A stretch of DNA of 64,000 bases from a virus: positions 1 to 64,000 of the IMG/VR virus record IMGVR_UViG_3300047509_000106. One strand, given 5' to 3'. The notes beneath the pieces are model-generated. The model was not told the DNA's origin. It worked only from the letters and a program-made list of their open reading frames with translations, and did not search any database. Shown here piece after piece: positions 23,398 to 32,127 of this stretch. Positions within the stretch are counted from its first letter, which is position 1; each line of letters opens with the position of its first letter. A program made the position numbers and the translations under genes.

Positions 23398-25128
23398 ATG
23401 ACGATGCCGTACACGCTCCTCCCCGCGTCTGGGGCCGATCAGGTCAGCGAATGGATCAGGCTTGGCTCGGAAGCCTATGCACTCAATAACCTCAAATCGG
23501 CGCAAAAATACTACAACCGCGCCACGCGACTCGACCCGTCCCACGCCATCGCGATCAATAATCTCGGCATCGTCTTAGCTGCGTCCGGCAATGTGCCGGA
23601 AGCGCTGTTGACCATAGAGCGGGCTGCGCTATTCGATGGCGTCGAGCCGATCATCGCGGCGAATTGGGCGCTCGTCAATTTCGAGGCGGACCGGATCGAA
23701 GAGGCGCGGGCAGCGGCGGAGCACGCAATCAAGTTGGCAGGTGATGCGCCGTCTGACCCGGAAGCGAATGAGACAAAGACGGCCGGCTACGTGCGCTCGC
23801 GACTCGCGTTTGCCGTCATCGCGTCGGCATATGGACAGCCGGGCGATGCGATCCCGGCCTATCGTCAAATGCTCGCCGTAGAGCCGAAGAATCAGGCGGC
23901 TGGCCCGAACTGTTGCTTCAATCAGACTCTCGTTGACATCGCGCCGGCCGAATTGCTTGCTCAGCGCAAAGTCTGGTACGAGTCGAACCGCTGGAAAGGT
24001 CCGCTCTGGCCGCACAAGAACGACAAGACGCCGGGCCGGACATTGAAAGTCGGCTACATCGGCGGCGACTTCAAGAGCCACAGTGCGGCGATGATCTATG
24101 CGCAAGTGCTGCTCAACCACGACAAACAGCAAGTATCGCCGTACCTGTATTCGACGCTGCCCACCGACGCCGAAAAAGACGACATGACGCAGATGTTGCG
24201 CGACTGCGGGCAATGGCGTGACGTGTTCGGCAAGTCGGATGAGGAAATCGAGGATCAAATCAGCAAGGACGAGATCGACATTCTCGTTGACCTCGCGGCG
24301 CATACCAATGGCGGCAAGCTCGCCGTGTTCACGCGCAAGCCCGCGCCGATTCAGATTACAGCGTGGGGGTTCGCGCACGGCACCGGCCTGCCCGAGATGG
24401 ATTACTTCTTCGCTGATCCGATCGCGGTGCCAGTCGAGGAGCGAACGCCGGATAACTACAGCGAGAAGATTTACGACCTGCCGTGCATCGTCACCTATCG
24501 GCCACCCGACGAGTACGCGATTCCGCCATCGTCACCGGCACCATGCCAGAAAAACGACTACTTCACGTTCGGCGCGTTCAGCCGGTTCGAGAAGTTGTCC
24601 AACGAGTATCTGGCCTGCATTCGCGAGATTCTTCTGCGCGTTCCCGACTCGCGACTCTACTTGAAAGACGCCGCCTATCGCCGGCCGTATGCGATTCGAC
24701 GCATTATGAAGGCGCTGGACGGAATCGACCGCGGCCGGTTGAAGTTTGGCCTGGCGACCTCGCACCCAGAGCACATTCTGGAATATCAGAAGCTCGACTT
24801 GCTGCTCGACCCGTGGCCGCATGGCGCGGGCAATGTGACTCTTGAGACGCTGTACGCCGGCGTGCCGCTGATTACGCGCTACGGCAGGCAACCGAGCGGC
24901 CGAACGGCTAGTAGCGTGCTAACCGTCATGGGCCGGACGGACTGGATTGCCCGATCGGATGCCGAGTACGTCGCGAAGGCGGTCGAATGGGCAGGCCGGC
25001 GCGACGAGTTGGCGAAGGCACGGGTCACGTTGCGGGAAGAGTTGGTTGGGTCGCCCGTCATCAAAGGGTACGCTGGCGAAGTTGAGAAGGCGTATCGGGC
25101 GATGTGGAAGGAGTGGTGTGCGAAATGA
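23398..25128 (+). CDS. O-GlcNAc transferase-like glycosyltransferase (TPR + GT41), copy 1
   Basis: 576 residues. Residues 1-185 are TPR-like: WIRLGSEAYALNNLKSAQKY, YNRATRLDPSHAIAINNLGI, PEALLTIERAALFDG. Residues about 215-575 are the SPINDLY/OGT catalytic region: GYIGGDFKSHSA, DILVDLAAHTNGGKLAVF, RKPAPIQITAWGFAHGTGLP, MDYFFAD, YFTFGAFSRFEKLS, HPEHILEYQKLDLLLDPWPH, ETLYAGVPLITRYG, and R-x-x-S-S-V-L. GT41 enzymes transfer a sugar (classically GlcNAc) to Ser/Thr of proteins, in the cytosol. It starts at ATG 23398 behind a TATCAT box without a Shine-Dalgarno site. A paralogue lies at 30340. Confidence 0.9.
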   Translation: MTMPYTLLPASGADQVSEWIRLGSEAYALNNLKSAQKYYNRATRLDPSHAIAINNLGIVLAASGNVPEALLTIERAALFDGVEPIIAANWALVNFEADRIEEARAAAEHAIKLAGDAPSDPEANETKTAGYVRSRLAFAVIASAYGQPGDAIPAYRQMLAVEPKNQAAGPNCCFNQTLVDIAPAELLAQRKVWYESNRWKGPLWPHKNDKTPGRTLKVGYIGGDFKSHSAAMIYAQVLLNHDKQQVSPYLYSTLPTDAEKDDMTQMLRDCGQWRDVFGKSDEEIEDQISKDEIDILVDLAAHTNGGKLAVFTRKPAPIQITAWGFAHGTGLPEMDYFFADPIAVPVEERTPDNYSEKIYDLPCIVTYRPPDEYAIPPSSPAPCQKNDYFTFGAFSRFEKLSNEYLACIREILLRVPDSRLYLKDAAYRRPYAIRRIMKALDGIDRGRLKFGLATSHPEHILEYQKLDLLLDPWPHGAGNVTLETLYAGVPLITRYGRQPSGRTASSVLTVMGRTDWIARSDAEYVAKAVEWAGRRDELAKARVTLREELVGSPVIKGYAGEVEKAYRAMWKEWCAK

Positions 25129-25481
25129 GCAGAGTAATCATTCAGTTGGCTGGCGGGCAATACATAAGCCACGCGACAACTAGCCGCGAAAAGGCGATTG
25201 AACTTGTTGAGGCATGGGTGTCTCGTTGCAAACATCGAATCGAAAACGGGCAAGTTAATGATGTCGAGACGACGATTGTGACATGGGGAAGTGCGCTTCC
25301 AGGCGAAGAAGGTCGAACAGTTACGGCCTCGATGATGCAATACATCATCGGCATGTACATTCCTGAAGAAACACCTCCATGTTCGGGATGCGAAAAACTG
25401 GCTAAGGCCCAAGAGCGCATCGCCAAGGTTCTCGAAAGAGAATCGCGCAAGGGCAACGAATGGCGAAGTGACGAGGAGTGA
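25125..25481 (+). CDS. Hypothetical protein in glycan island
   Basis: 118 residues, alpha/beta, with SGC and a charged helical C-terminus (KLAKAQERIAKVLERESRKG). ATGA overlap with the glycosyltransferase and 0-nt spacing to the kinase-like gene imply co-translation. No family recognised. Confidence 0.6.
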   Translation: MSRVIIQLAGGQYISHATTSREKAIELVEAWVSRCKHRIENGQVNDVETTIVTWGSALPGEEGRTVTASMMQYIIGMYIPEETPPCSGCEKLAKAQERIAKVLERESRKGNEWRSDEE

Positions 25482-25973
25482 ATGCCGACCTGCCTCTACA
25501 TCCGCGGCATTCCAGGGACGGGCAAGCGGACCGTCGCCGATATTCTCGAACGCGATCTACGCTGGCCGGTGCTGTGGGTCCATCACTTCGACGCGGTGTA
25601 CAAGGCGATTGGCGAGTACAAGTGTCCCGCGTTGACGGATCGATTGATGGAGGACGTTGCCAAGTACATGTCACGAACAAAGCGTGATTTCATCATCGTT
25701 CGCCCCAGTCGCGACGGGGTTTCCATTCAGCACGTCCAGGATGCGCTTACCAACTATCGTTTCATCCCCATCCGCCTCACCGCCAGCTACAAGACGCTCT
25801 GCACGCGCGTCACCCGCCGCTGGCACGAATCCGAGTTCCGCATCACCACGAAGGAAGCGCTAGACGAATATCTTGCTACCCGCCCCGAATCCGTGTTTCC
25901 ATCGGAGCACGTAATCGACACGGACCATCTCACGCCCGAACAAGTGGCAGGGCGGATCAAGGAATTGCTGTGA
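25482..25973 (+). CDS. P-loop nucleotide kinase-like protein
   Basis: 163 residues. Walker A is GIPGTGKR at residues 7-14; the usual Ser/Thr after Lys is Arg here, with Thr next. Later HFDAVYKAIGEY, RDFIIVRPSRDG and a C-terminal HVIDTDHLTPEQVAGRI fit a small kinase of the adenylate/shikimate type. It may phosphorylate a sugar or nucleotide for the neighbouring nucleotidyltransferase; this is inference from context. Confidence 0.65.
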   Translation: MPTCLYIRGIPGTGKRTVADILERDLRWPVLWVHHFDAVYKAIGEYKCPALTDRLMEDVAKYMSRTKRDFIIVRPSRDGVSIQHVQDALTNYRFIPIRLTASYKTLCTRVTRRWHESEFRITTKEALDEYLATRPESVFPSEHVIDTDHLTPEQVAGRIKELL

Positions 25974-26425
25974 GCAAGATTCACACGCTCGATACGCTCG
26001 CCGAGGCGGTTGCGGAACACCGACGCGAAGGCGCGGTAGTCGTCATGGCTCATGGAACTTTTGATCTCCTCCACGTCGGCCACACCTCCCATCTCGAATC
26101 GGCCAAACGGCTTGGCAACGTCCTAATCGTCACCGTCACCGCCGACGCCTTTGTCAACAAGGGGCAGGGCCGGCCACGATTCCATCAGCAACTTCGCGCC
26201 AAGATGATCGCCGCCCTACAGTGCGTCGATTATGTGGCCATTAACCACACCCAGACGGCCGCAGAGGCGATTGGACTGCTCAAGCCGCACATTTTCGTCA
26301 AGGGCGAGGAATACCGCGGCATTGAGGCGGAGAAAGACGCGCTGAGGCAATACGGCGGCGAGATGGAGTACGTGAGCGGGGAAGTGGTATTCAGCTCGAC
26401 TGAGTTGCTGGGCGGAGTCAAATAG
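25970..26425 (+). CDS. RfaE/TagD-type cytidylyltransferase
   Basis: 151 residues. The nucleotidyltransferase superfamily signature is clear: AHGTFDLLHVGHTSHLESAK (HxGH-type HVGH), VTADAFVNKGQGRPRFHQQL, CVDYVAINHTQTAAEAIGLL, and PHIFVKGEEY, as in the C-terminal domain of RfaE/HldE and in glycerol-3-phosphate cytidylyltransferase. It should activate a phosphorylated sugar or polyol as an NDP derivative. GTGA overlap with the kinase gene supports a joint pathway. Confidence 0.85.
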   Translation: MSKIHTLDTLAEAVAEHRREGAVVVMAHGTFDLLHVGHTSHLESAKRLGNVLIVTVTADAFVNKGQGRPRFHQQLRAKMIAALQCVDYVAINHTQTAAEAIGLLKPHIFVKGEEYRGIEAEKDALRQYGGEMEYVSGEVVFSSTELLGGVK

Positions 26426-26446
26426 ACACAACCTGGAGATGAAGTA

Positions 26447-26767
26447 ATGGCTACTGCTTTATACAGAGTCGCACGCCCTCCGACTGCAAACGCGACAGCA
26501 ATGGGGCAGGAATTACTAGCTGCCATTGAACAGCTAAGCAACGGGTTTGCTTGGTATTTGAGATTGCGGGCGGCGATTATTCAGGAACAGGACGATGTTA
26601 CGGGAACGGACACGGCGTTCGTGACCCCGGCCAAGCAGTTTGGGTTTGTGGATGCCGCTGGCGCTTTAAGCAGTGCGGTAGCACACGCCGCGTTCACCGA
26701 ATTGGATGCATTCAACACTACTTGCGCTTCAGCCTTAACTCAACTGTGCGCGAGACTCAAGCAATAA
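26447..26767 (+). CDS. Small Ala-rich structural-type protein
   Basis: 106 residues, helical and Ala/Thr-rich (MGQELLAAIEQLSNGFAWYL; SSAVAHAAFTELDAF). Good Shine-Dalgarno (TGGAGATGAAG). It directly precedes two surface-type genes, so a virion role is possible but unproven. Confidence 0.6.
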   Translation: MATALYRVARPPTANATAMGQELLAAIEQLSNGFAWYLRLRAAIIQEQDDVTGTDTAFVTPAKQFGFVDAAGALSSAVAHAAFTELDAFNTTCASALTQLCARLKQ

Positions 26768-26769
26768 TT

Positions 26770-28002
26770 ATGCTCCTGAGATTGCTGCTCATGGCGTTCA
26801 CGATTTCATCGTCGGTCGGTACGGCGCAGGCGGCTCCGACCGGCCGCTCGACGCAAGGGCATCTCGTCTACGCTGTCAATCAAGGTGCATATTGGACTTT
26901 TTTCCTTAGCTCGACAAATGCGCTTTCGGCGCTCTATTCCACTAATAGCGGAGGCGCGTGGAATACGCCTACAGGCTCGCCGTTCACGTTAGCTAACGCG
27001 CACAACTCGGAAGGGAGGAACTTCGGTTTTGCCTATGCAAACCTGTCGTCTACCGACATTTTGCACATGGCGTCGTCCTACGTTGTGGCGGCAAATGACA
27101 AGGTATATCACACTCGCTTCACACTCGGCACAACTTTAAGCAATACGAACGCGGAGGCCCAATACGATGTGACCGGGGCCACTGGAAACGAGTTGTGTTC
27201 GGGCGCTGTTTGCGCCTTAGACTCCAACGGTAAACCGATTGATGCGAGCAATTTCCAGACTTGCGGTAGCGGCTCACAAGGCAACGGCAACATATCGCGG
27301 GCCACAAATAATGATGCCGGGACGAGCTGGACGGCTGGCTACCCGAATGGAACCAACGTAGTCAACGGCGCGAGTGTAAACAAATCAAATTTCGTTTGTT
27401 CACTTGGATCAGGAAACGTTTTGTACGTCGCTGACGGTCAGGGTGACCCAACGACTTTCACGGATATTCAGTTTTCAAAATGGGTCAGTTCATGGTCGGT
27501 CACAACGACTGCTTTAGCTGGAACGGTCACGGCAACCAATGGGAATAATTGGGGCGCATGCGCCGTCACAACGTCCGACGTTCATCTTGTTGTACTGTCC
27601 AATAATTCCAACGCCTTCGTCCATCGCCGTTTCAACGGGACGAGTTGGTCGAATAGCAGCGGAGCGCCAGGGGCACTGACACTGAATACTTCGCCGTCGG
27701 GCATCGCATTGGTTTCAGATAACACGAACCTTTATGCGGCGGCAATCGATTCGTCAAAGAACATCAAGGTCAACACCTGGACTTCGGCAGGCGGCTGGGC
27801 CGGCTGGACGACTCTTGAAACGGCAAGAACAAATACGCCGAGCTACATCACCGGCGTTTACAATCCGACCTCCAACGAAATCATGTGGGCGTGGACAGAG
27901 TTGAACGGAACGCAGCACGATATCATCGGCAGCGTACAGACATTGACTGCTCCCACCGTGAACATCTGCCACTTGATAACTACTGCTGGCATGGCGTTTT
28001 AA
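26770..28002 (+). CDS. Exported beta-propeller-like surface protein
   Basis: 410 residues. A signal peptide is visible: MLLRLLLMAFTISSSVGTAQA, cleavage after AQA. The rest is rich in Ser, Thr, Asn and Gly with repeated strand-turn patterns (FVCSLGSGNVLYVADGQGD; VVLSNNSNAFVHRRFNGTSW; SDNTNLYAAAIDSSKNIKVN) like a sialidase or lectin-type propeller. An export signal on a protein in the structural operon is odd; it may coat the lysogen or bind the envelope. Confidence 0.65.
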   Translation: MLLRLLLMAFTISSSVGTAQAAPTGRSTQGHLVYAVNQGAYWTFFLSSTNALSALYSTNSGGAWNTPTGSPFTLANAHNSEGRNFGFAYANLSSTDILHMASSYVVAANDKVYHTRFTLGTTLSNTNAEAQYDVTGATGNELCSGAVCALDSNGKPIDASNFQTCGSGSQGNGNISRATNNDAGTSWTAGYPNGTNVVNGASVNKSNFVCSLGSGNVLYVADGQGDPTTFTDIQFSKWVSSWSVTTTALAGTVTATNGNNWGACAVTTSDVHLVVLSNNSNAFVHRRFNGTSWSNSSGAPGALTLNTSPSGIALVSDNTNLYAAAIDSSKNIKVNTWTSAGGWAGWTTLETARTNTPSYITGVYNPTSNEIMWAWTELNGTQHDIIGSVQTLTAPTVNICHLITTAGMAF

Positions 28003-28014
28003 CAGGACGGTGAA

Positions 28015-30330
28015 ATGGCCGCGACCGTCGTACCAGTCCAGACAACCGCGACCGGCTCGGGTGCTCCCGTAGCCGTCGATTCGGTTGGCGGCGCGGACTA
28101 TCAGCAGGTCAAGCTGGTCGGCGGCGTCATCGGCGACACGACGCCGATCGGAGTGACGAGCGGAGTTCCAGGCGGCACGACTGCGGGCATGATCGTCGCC
28201 GTGGTCCCCGGTGTCTCGGTCAGCGCTCAAGTCTCAGGAACAGTCACGGCGAACGTCAGCGGCGCAGTCAGCGTCTCGGCGATGCCGGCAGTGAATATCT
28301 CCGGCATCACGCCAGTCACGACGGCCGCATCCGTGTCTGTGAGCGGTGTTCCGGTATGGCTAAACCCCACACAAGCGGTCAACGTCGGCAGCATCGTCAG
28401 CACGGTTTTGGTTAATGTCGTGGCGGGCGGGGCGGGTGGTGGGTCGGTAACAACTGCGCCGCCGTCCATTTCTCAATCGGGTCAAGCTGTTTGGATCGTC
28501 GGCGGGCAGGGCACGACAGCGAATCCGGTGGTAGTCACTGGCACTGTCGCGGCAGGCGCTGGCACAACTGTCGTCAGCATCCAGGGCATCGTCCCGGTTA
28601 CGACAGCGGCGAGCGTGTCCGTATCCGGCCTGCCAGTGTGGCTAAATCCTACCCAACAGGTTGTCGTCAGCGGGCTCGTCGGTCACAGCATCACGGGCAG
28701 CGTCAATATCGTTTCAACGGCCATCGTCAGTCTTGCAACGGGCGGAAGTGTGACGCTTGTGGGGACCGTCGGCGCTAGCATCATCGCGGCCGTGTCTCTT
28801 AGCGGCATCACGCCCGTTGCGACCCAAACCTCAGTGTCGATCAGTGGCGTGCCTGTGTGGTTTGCACCTGGAGCTTTGGTCGCTGTCAGCGGGACTGGAG
28901 TTGTGACGCTGGCGACGGGTGGGACACTGGCGACATTGCTAGGCACAGTCGCGGTGAATGTCGTGGCCGGAGGCGCTGCACCCGGAACTACGGCAACCAC
29001 GCAAACGAACGTTACGGCTCAGGTGGTGTGGTTGGCACCGACTCAGACGGTCAACGTGACTGTGTTGAGTACGGCCGTGGTGACGCTCGCGACGGGTGGT
29101 TCTGTTACTCTGGTTGGCTCGGTTGGCATTTCTCATGCGGCCATTGCAAGTGTTGCCGCCACGAGCGGCCCACCGCTGTTCAGTGCTTTTGGCGTTCCGG
29201 TTTGGATTGTGGGCGGCCAGAGTGTGACCGCAGCAGCGACACCTGTTCTTGTTACGGTCATAGCCGGTGCCCCAATAACAATCTCAGGAATCGTACCTGT
29301 CACGACCGCCGCGAGCGTGAGCGTGACTGGACTTCCGGTGTGGCTCAATCCGACGCAAGCTGTCAATGTGGGCAGCATCGTCAGTACCGTACTCGTCAAC
29401 GTAGTGGCTGGCGGAGCCGGTGGAGTCGTGAGTATTAGCGGCGTAGTTCCAGTGACAACCGCCGCGTCAGTCTCGGTTACGGGCTTGCCTGTCTGGCTCA
29501 ACCCGACGCAAACGGTGATTGTCGGCAGCCAATTGGGAACGGCGGTTGTCACGCTGGCTACAGGCGGATCGGTAACACTGGTTGGTACGGTCGGCGCTTC
29601 GGTGATTGCCGCGATTTCAATAAGCGGCATCGTTCCAGTTACAACTCAGGCCAGCGTCAGCGTCACCGGCCTGCCCGTCTGGCTAAACCCGTCGCAAAGC
29701 ATCGTGATGGGGGCCATGTCCATCTCGGCCATCGTGCCCGTGACCACCGCCGCGAGCGTCAGTGTTACAGGGCTCCCTGTTTGGTTGAATCCTACACAAA
29801 CCGTGGTCGTAAGCGGCGCGGTTGTCGCAGTGACGACACAATCGAGCGTCACTGGCGCGGCGATATGGCTCGCACCGACGCAAACCGTCGTCATGCAACC
29901 GAGCGCTGGCATTGCCTTCCTCATGCGCGTGACTTCGACCGCTGTAGCCGTCAGCGCCAATGCCTATCTCGCTACGGTCAACACGGGTGGAACTCTTGCT
30001 GTGGCCGGAACGAGCCTTTACGTCGTGCCGGCTGGTAAGAACTTGCGGATTGCCATGATTCAAGCTGCCTGGAATAGTTCGGCGGTGACGGGCGGATCGA
30101 TTATGTTCGTGCCGGTAGCCGCCGGGAATGCCGCATCCCTTGTTTCCGGGAGCATTCCGACGCAAGGCCAGCCGTTGCTCCTGTTGGGAATTGTTTCGGC
30201 TGGCGTGACGGCTGGGCTTATCATGGGCGCACAAGCAGACATAGGCGCTGGCTCGACGATAGCGCCGTTCATCATCGCCTCGACTGCCGGCCAGCTCGTA
30301 TCATTGGTCATATCCGGTTATCTGTTCTAG
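28015..30330 (+). CDS. Large Val/Ser/Thr-rich repeat protein (fibre/adhesin; possible glycosylation target)
   Basis: 771 residues built largely of a degenerate unit of about 30: G-I-[TV]-P-V-T-T-A-A-S, V-S-V-[ST]-G-[LV]-P-V-W-L-N-P-T-Q, then VxVGS. Around eight to ten copies are seen, six with PVTT; others degrade to PVATQTS or AVTTQSS. Intervening blocks repeat VVTLATGGSVTLVGTVG. The N-terminus (GGADYQQVKLVGGVIGDTTP) is like phage virion proteins. The last 130 residues are non-repetitive and end hydrophobic (SLVISGYLF). It lies between the two GT41 genes. A virion fibre or surface adhesin is inferred. Confidence 0.7.
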   Translation: MAATVVPVQTTATGSGAPVAVDSVGGADYQQVKLVGGVIGDTTPIGVTSGVPGGTTAGMIVAVVPGVSVSAQVSGTVTANVSGAVSVSAMPAVNISGITPVTTAASVSVSGVPVWLNPTQAVNVGSIVSTVLVNVVAGGAGGGSVTTAPPSISQSGQAVWIVGGQGTTANPVVVTGTVAAGAGTTVVSIQGIVPVTTAASVSVSGLPVWLNPTQQVVVSGLVGHSITGSVNIVSTAIVSLATGGSVTLVGTVGASIIAAVSLSGITPVATQTSVSISGVPVWFAPGALVAVSGTGVVTLATGGTLATLLGTVAVNVVAGGAAPGTTATTQTNVTAQVVWLAPTQTVNVTVLSTAVVTLATGGSVTLVGSVGISHAAIASVAATSGPPLFSAFGVPVWIVGGQSVTAAATPVLVTVIAGAPITISGIVPVTTAASVSVTGLPVWLNPTQAVNVGSIVSTVLVNVVAGGAGGVVSISGVVPVTTAASVSVTGLPVWLNPTQTVIVGSQLGTAVVTLATGGSVTLVGTVGASVIAAISISGIVPVTTQASVSVTGLPVWLNPSQSIVMGAMSISAIVPVTTAASVSVTGLPVWLNPTQTVVVSGAVVAVTTQSSVTGAAIWLAPTQTVVMQPSAGIAFLMRVTSTAVAVSANAYLATVNTGGTLAVAGTSLYVVPAGKNLRIAMIQAAWNSSAVTGGSIMFVPVAAGNAASLVSGSIPTQGQPLLLLGIVSAGVTAGLIMGAQADIGAGSTIAPFIIASTAGQLVSLVISGYLF

Positions 30331-30339
30331 GAGACTCGT

Positions 30340-32127
30340 TTGCCAGTCATCCCCTACATGATCGTCCCTCAACAGGGTAGCGATCAAGCCGATGAATGGT
30401 TGCGCCTCGGCATGGCCGCGCAGCAAGCGAACAACCTGCCATTGGCTCAGCAAAACTACAACCAGGCGCTGCGACTCGATCCACGGCACGCACTGGCGAT
30501 GAACAATCTTGCCATTGTGTTCGCCCAATCGAATTTGCTGAACGAAGCGCTCTTGACCATCGAACGCGCGGCGATGTGCGACGGTGTGCACGGCGTCATT
30601 CAGATGAATTGGGCGCTGATGGCAATGGACGCCGAGCGACCAGATGAAGCGGTCGATCACGCAAAGCGTGCTTGTGAAATTGCGCCCGATGATCCGAATG
30701 CACAACTTGCCCTGGCGATGATCGGACCGGCAGCGGGACTGGCGGATGAGACAGTCGAGCTCTATCGCAAGATTCTCGACAAGGAGCCGGCCAATCCTTC
30801 GGCCGGCCCGAATATCTGCTTCGTGCAGACTCTCACCGATGCCACGCCGGCCGAGATGTTGGCGCAGCGAAAGAAATGGTACGAGGCGAACCGATTCAAG
30901 GGCACAATCGAGCCGTATCGCAATGACCGCAATCTAGACCGACCGCTCCGCATCGGTTACGTCGGTGGCGACTTCAAATCACATTCCGCCTCTTTCATTT
31001 TCGGCCGCGTCGTGCTGCACCATTCGTCGGCGTGCGAGGTCTACCTGTACTCGTCGCTGCCGGTCGATCCAAATGCGGACGTGATGACGAAACGGTTCAG
31101 CGAAGCGGCAGGTCCGCGCTGGCGCGACATCGCCACGATGAACGACGAGGATGCCGCGGCACTCATTCGCAAGGATCGCATCGATATTTTGGTTGATCTC
31201 GCGGCGCACACCAACGGCGGACGACTGGCACTATTCACGCGCAAGCCCGCGCCAGTGCAAGTCACCGCCTGGGGGTTCGCTCATGGCACGGGCTTACCGG
31301 AAATCGACTACTTCCTCGCCGACAAGGTAAGCGTTCCCGAAGACGAGCGGCAGCACTACGCCGAAAAGATCATCGACCTGCCGTGTCTGCTCACGATGGA
31401 AGAGCCGGCGCATTACAACCTCAAGGCGACTTCCCATCCACCTCTGCGCAAGAACGGCTATTTCACTTTCGGCGTCTACGCTCGGTACGAAAAGGTCAGC
31501 GACAAGTGCCTCGCGACGTTCGCGGAGATTCTGCGCCGCGTGCCGGACAGTAAGATCGAATTCAAGGACAATGCTTTTCGACGGCCGTATTCGTGCCGGC
31601 GTGTCATGGAGATAATGCAGTACAAAACGATTTGCAAAAGCTGCCGGGGGATCGGCTGCGATAATTGCGAGCGTGGCGTCAAAGGCGTAATGCAATGCAA
31701 TAGCGAATTCCCGATCAACATCGCACCGGAGCGGTTTCTATTTTCGACGGCCACGAATCATCCGGATCACATGCTCGCCTATCAAATGGCTGACCTCATA
31801 CTTGATCCATTCCCTCATTGCGGCGGGATTGTGTCACTTGAGGCCATCTATATGGGATTGCCGATTCTGACCCTCTACGGCAACAAGCCAGCCGGTCGGA
31901 ACACGTCGAGCGTACTCACGGCGATGGGCCGTACCGAGTGGATCGCTCGCACACCAGAGGAGTACATTGAGAAGGCTGTGGACCTCGCCGAGAACGGCGT
32001 TCGCGAACTGGCGAAGGCACGTCAGTCGTTGCGGCAAGAACTATTGGAATCTCCGGTCGTGAAGGGGTATGTTGAGAAGGTCGAAGAGGCGTATCGCCAA
32101 GCATGGCGGGAGTGGTGCGAGAAGTGA
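30340..32127 (+). CDS. O-GlcNAc transferase-like glycosyltransferase (TPR + GT41), copy 2, with zinc-knuckle insert
   Basis: 595 residues, alignable by eye with the protein at 23398 along its length. TPR part: WLRLGMAAQQANNLPLAQQN, LNEALLTIERAAMCDG. Catalytic part: GYVGGDFKSHSA, VDLAAHTNGGRLALFTRKPA, YFTFGVYARYEKVSDK, HPDHMLAYQMADLILDPFPH, SLEAIYMGLPILTLYG. Unlike copy 1 it carries a cysteine insert near residues 430-446, CKSCRGIGCDNC, resembling half of a DnaJ zinc domain (CxxCxGxG). TTG start with TAGGAG 6 nt upstream; it aligns with the start of copy 1. Confidence 0.9.
   Translation: MPVIPYMIVPQQGSDQADEWLRLGMAAQQANNLPLAQQNYNQALRLDPRHALAMNNLAIVFAQSNLLNEALLTIERAAMCDGVHGVIQMNWALMAMDAERPDEAVDHAKRACEIAPDDPNAQLALAMIGPAAGLADETVELYRKILDKEPANPSAGPNICFVQTLTDATPAEMLAQRKKWYEANRFKGTIEPYRNDRNLDRPLRIGYVGGDFKSHSASFIFGRVVLHHSSACEVYLYSSLPVDPNADVMTKRFSEAAGPRWRDIATMNDEDAAALIRKDRIDILVDLAAHTNGGRLALFTRKPAPVQVTAWGFAHGTGLPEIDYFLADKVSVPEDERQHYAEKIIDLPCLLTMEEPAHYNLKATSHPPLRKNGYFTFGVYARYEKVSDKCLATFAEILRRVPDSKIEFKDNAFRRPYSCRRVMEIMQYKTICKSCRGIGCDNCERGVKGVMQCNSEFPINIAPERFLFSTATNHPDHMLAYQMADLILDPFPHCGGIVSLEAIYMGLPILTLYGNKPAGRNTSSVLTAMGRTEWIARTPEEYIEKAVDLAENGVRELAKARQSLRQELLESPVVKGYVEKVEEAYRQAWREWCEK

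Noticed and set aside
28300-29900. Repeated DNA that might be taken for a CRISPR-like or satellite array
   Set aside because: The repeats are degenerate, irregularly spaced and in frame with one long protein; they encode protein repeats.
28015-30330. Diversity-generating retroelement target
   Set aside because: No reverse transcriptase or template repeat is present in the window; the variation is in tandem units, not a 3' variable region.
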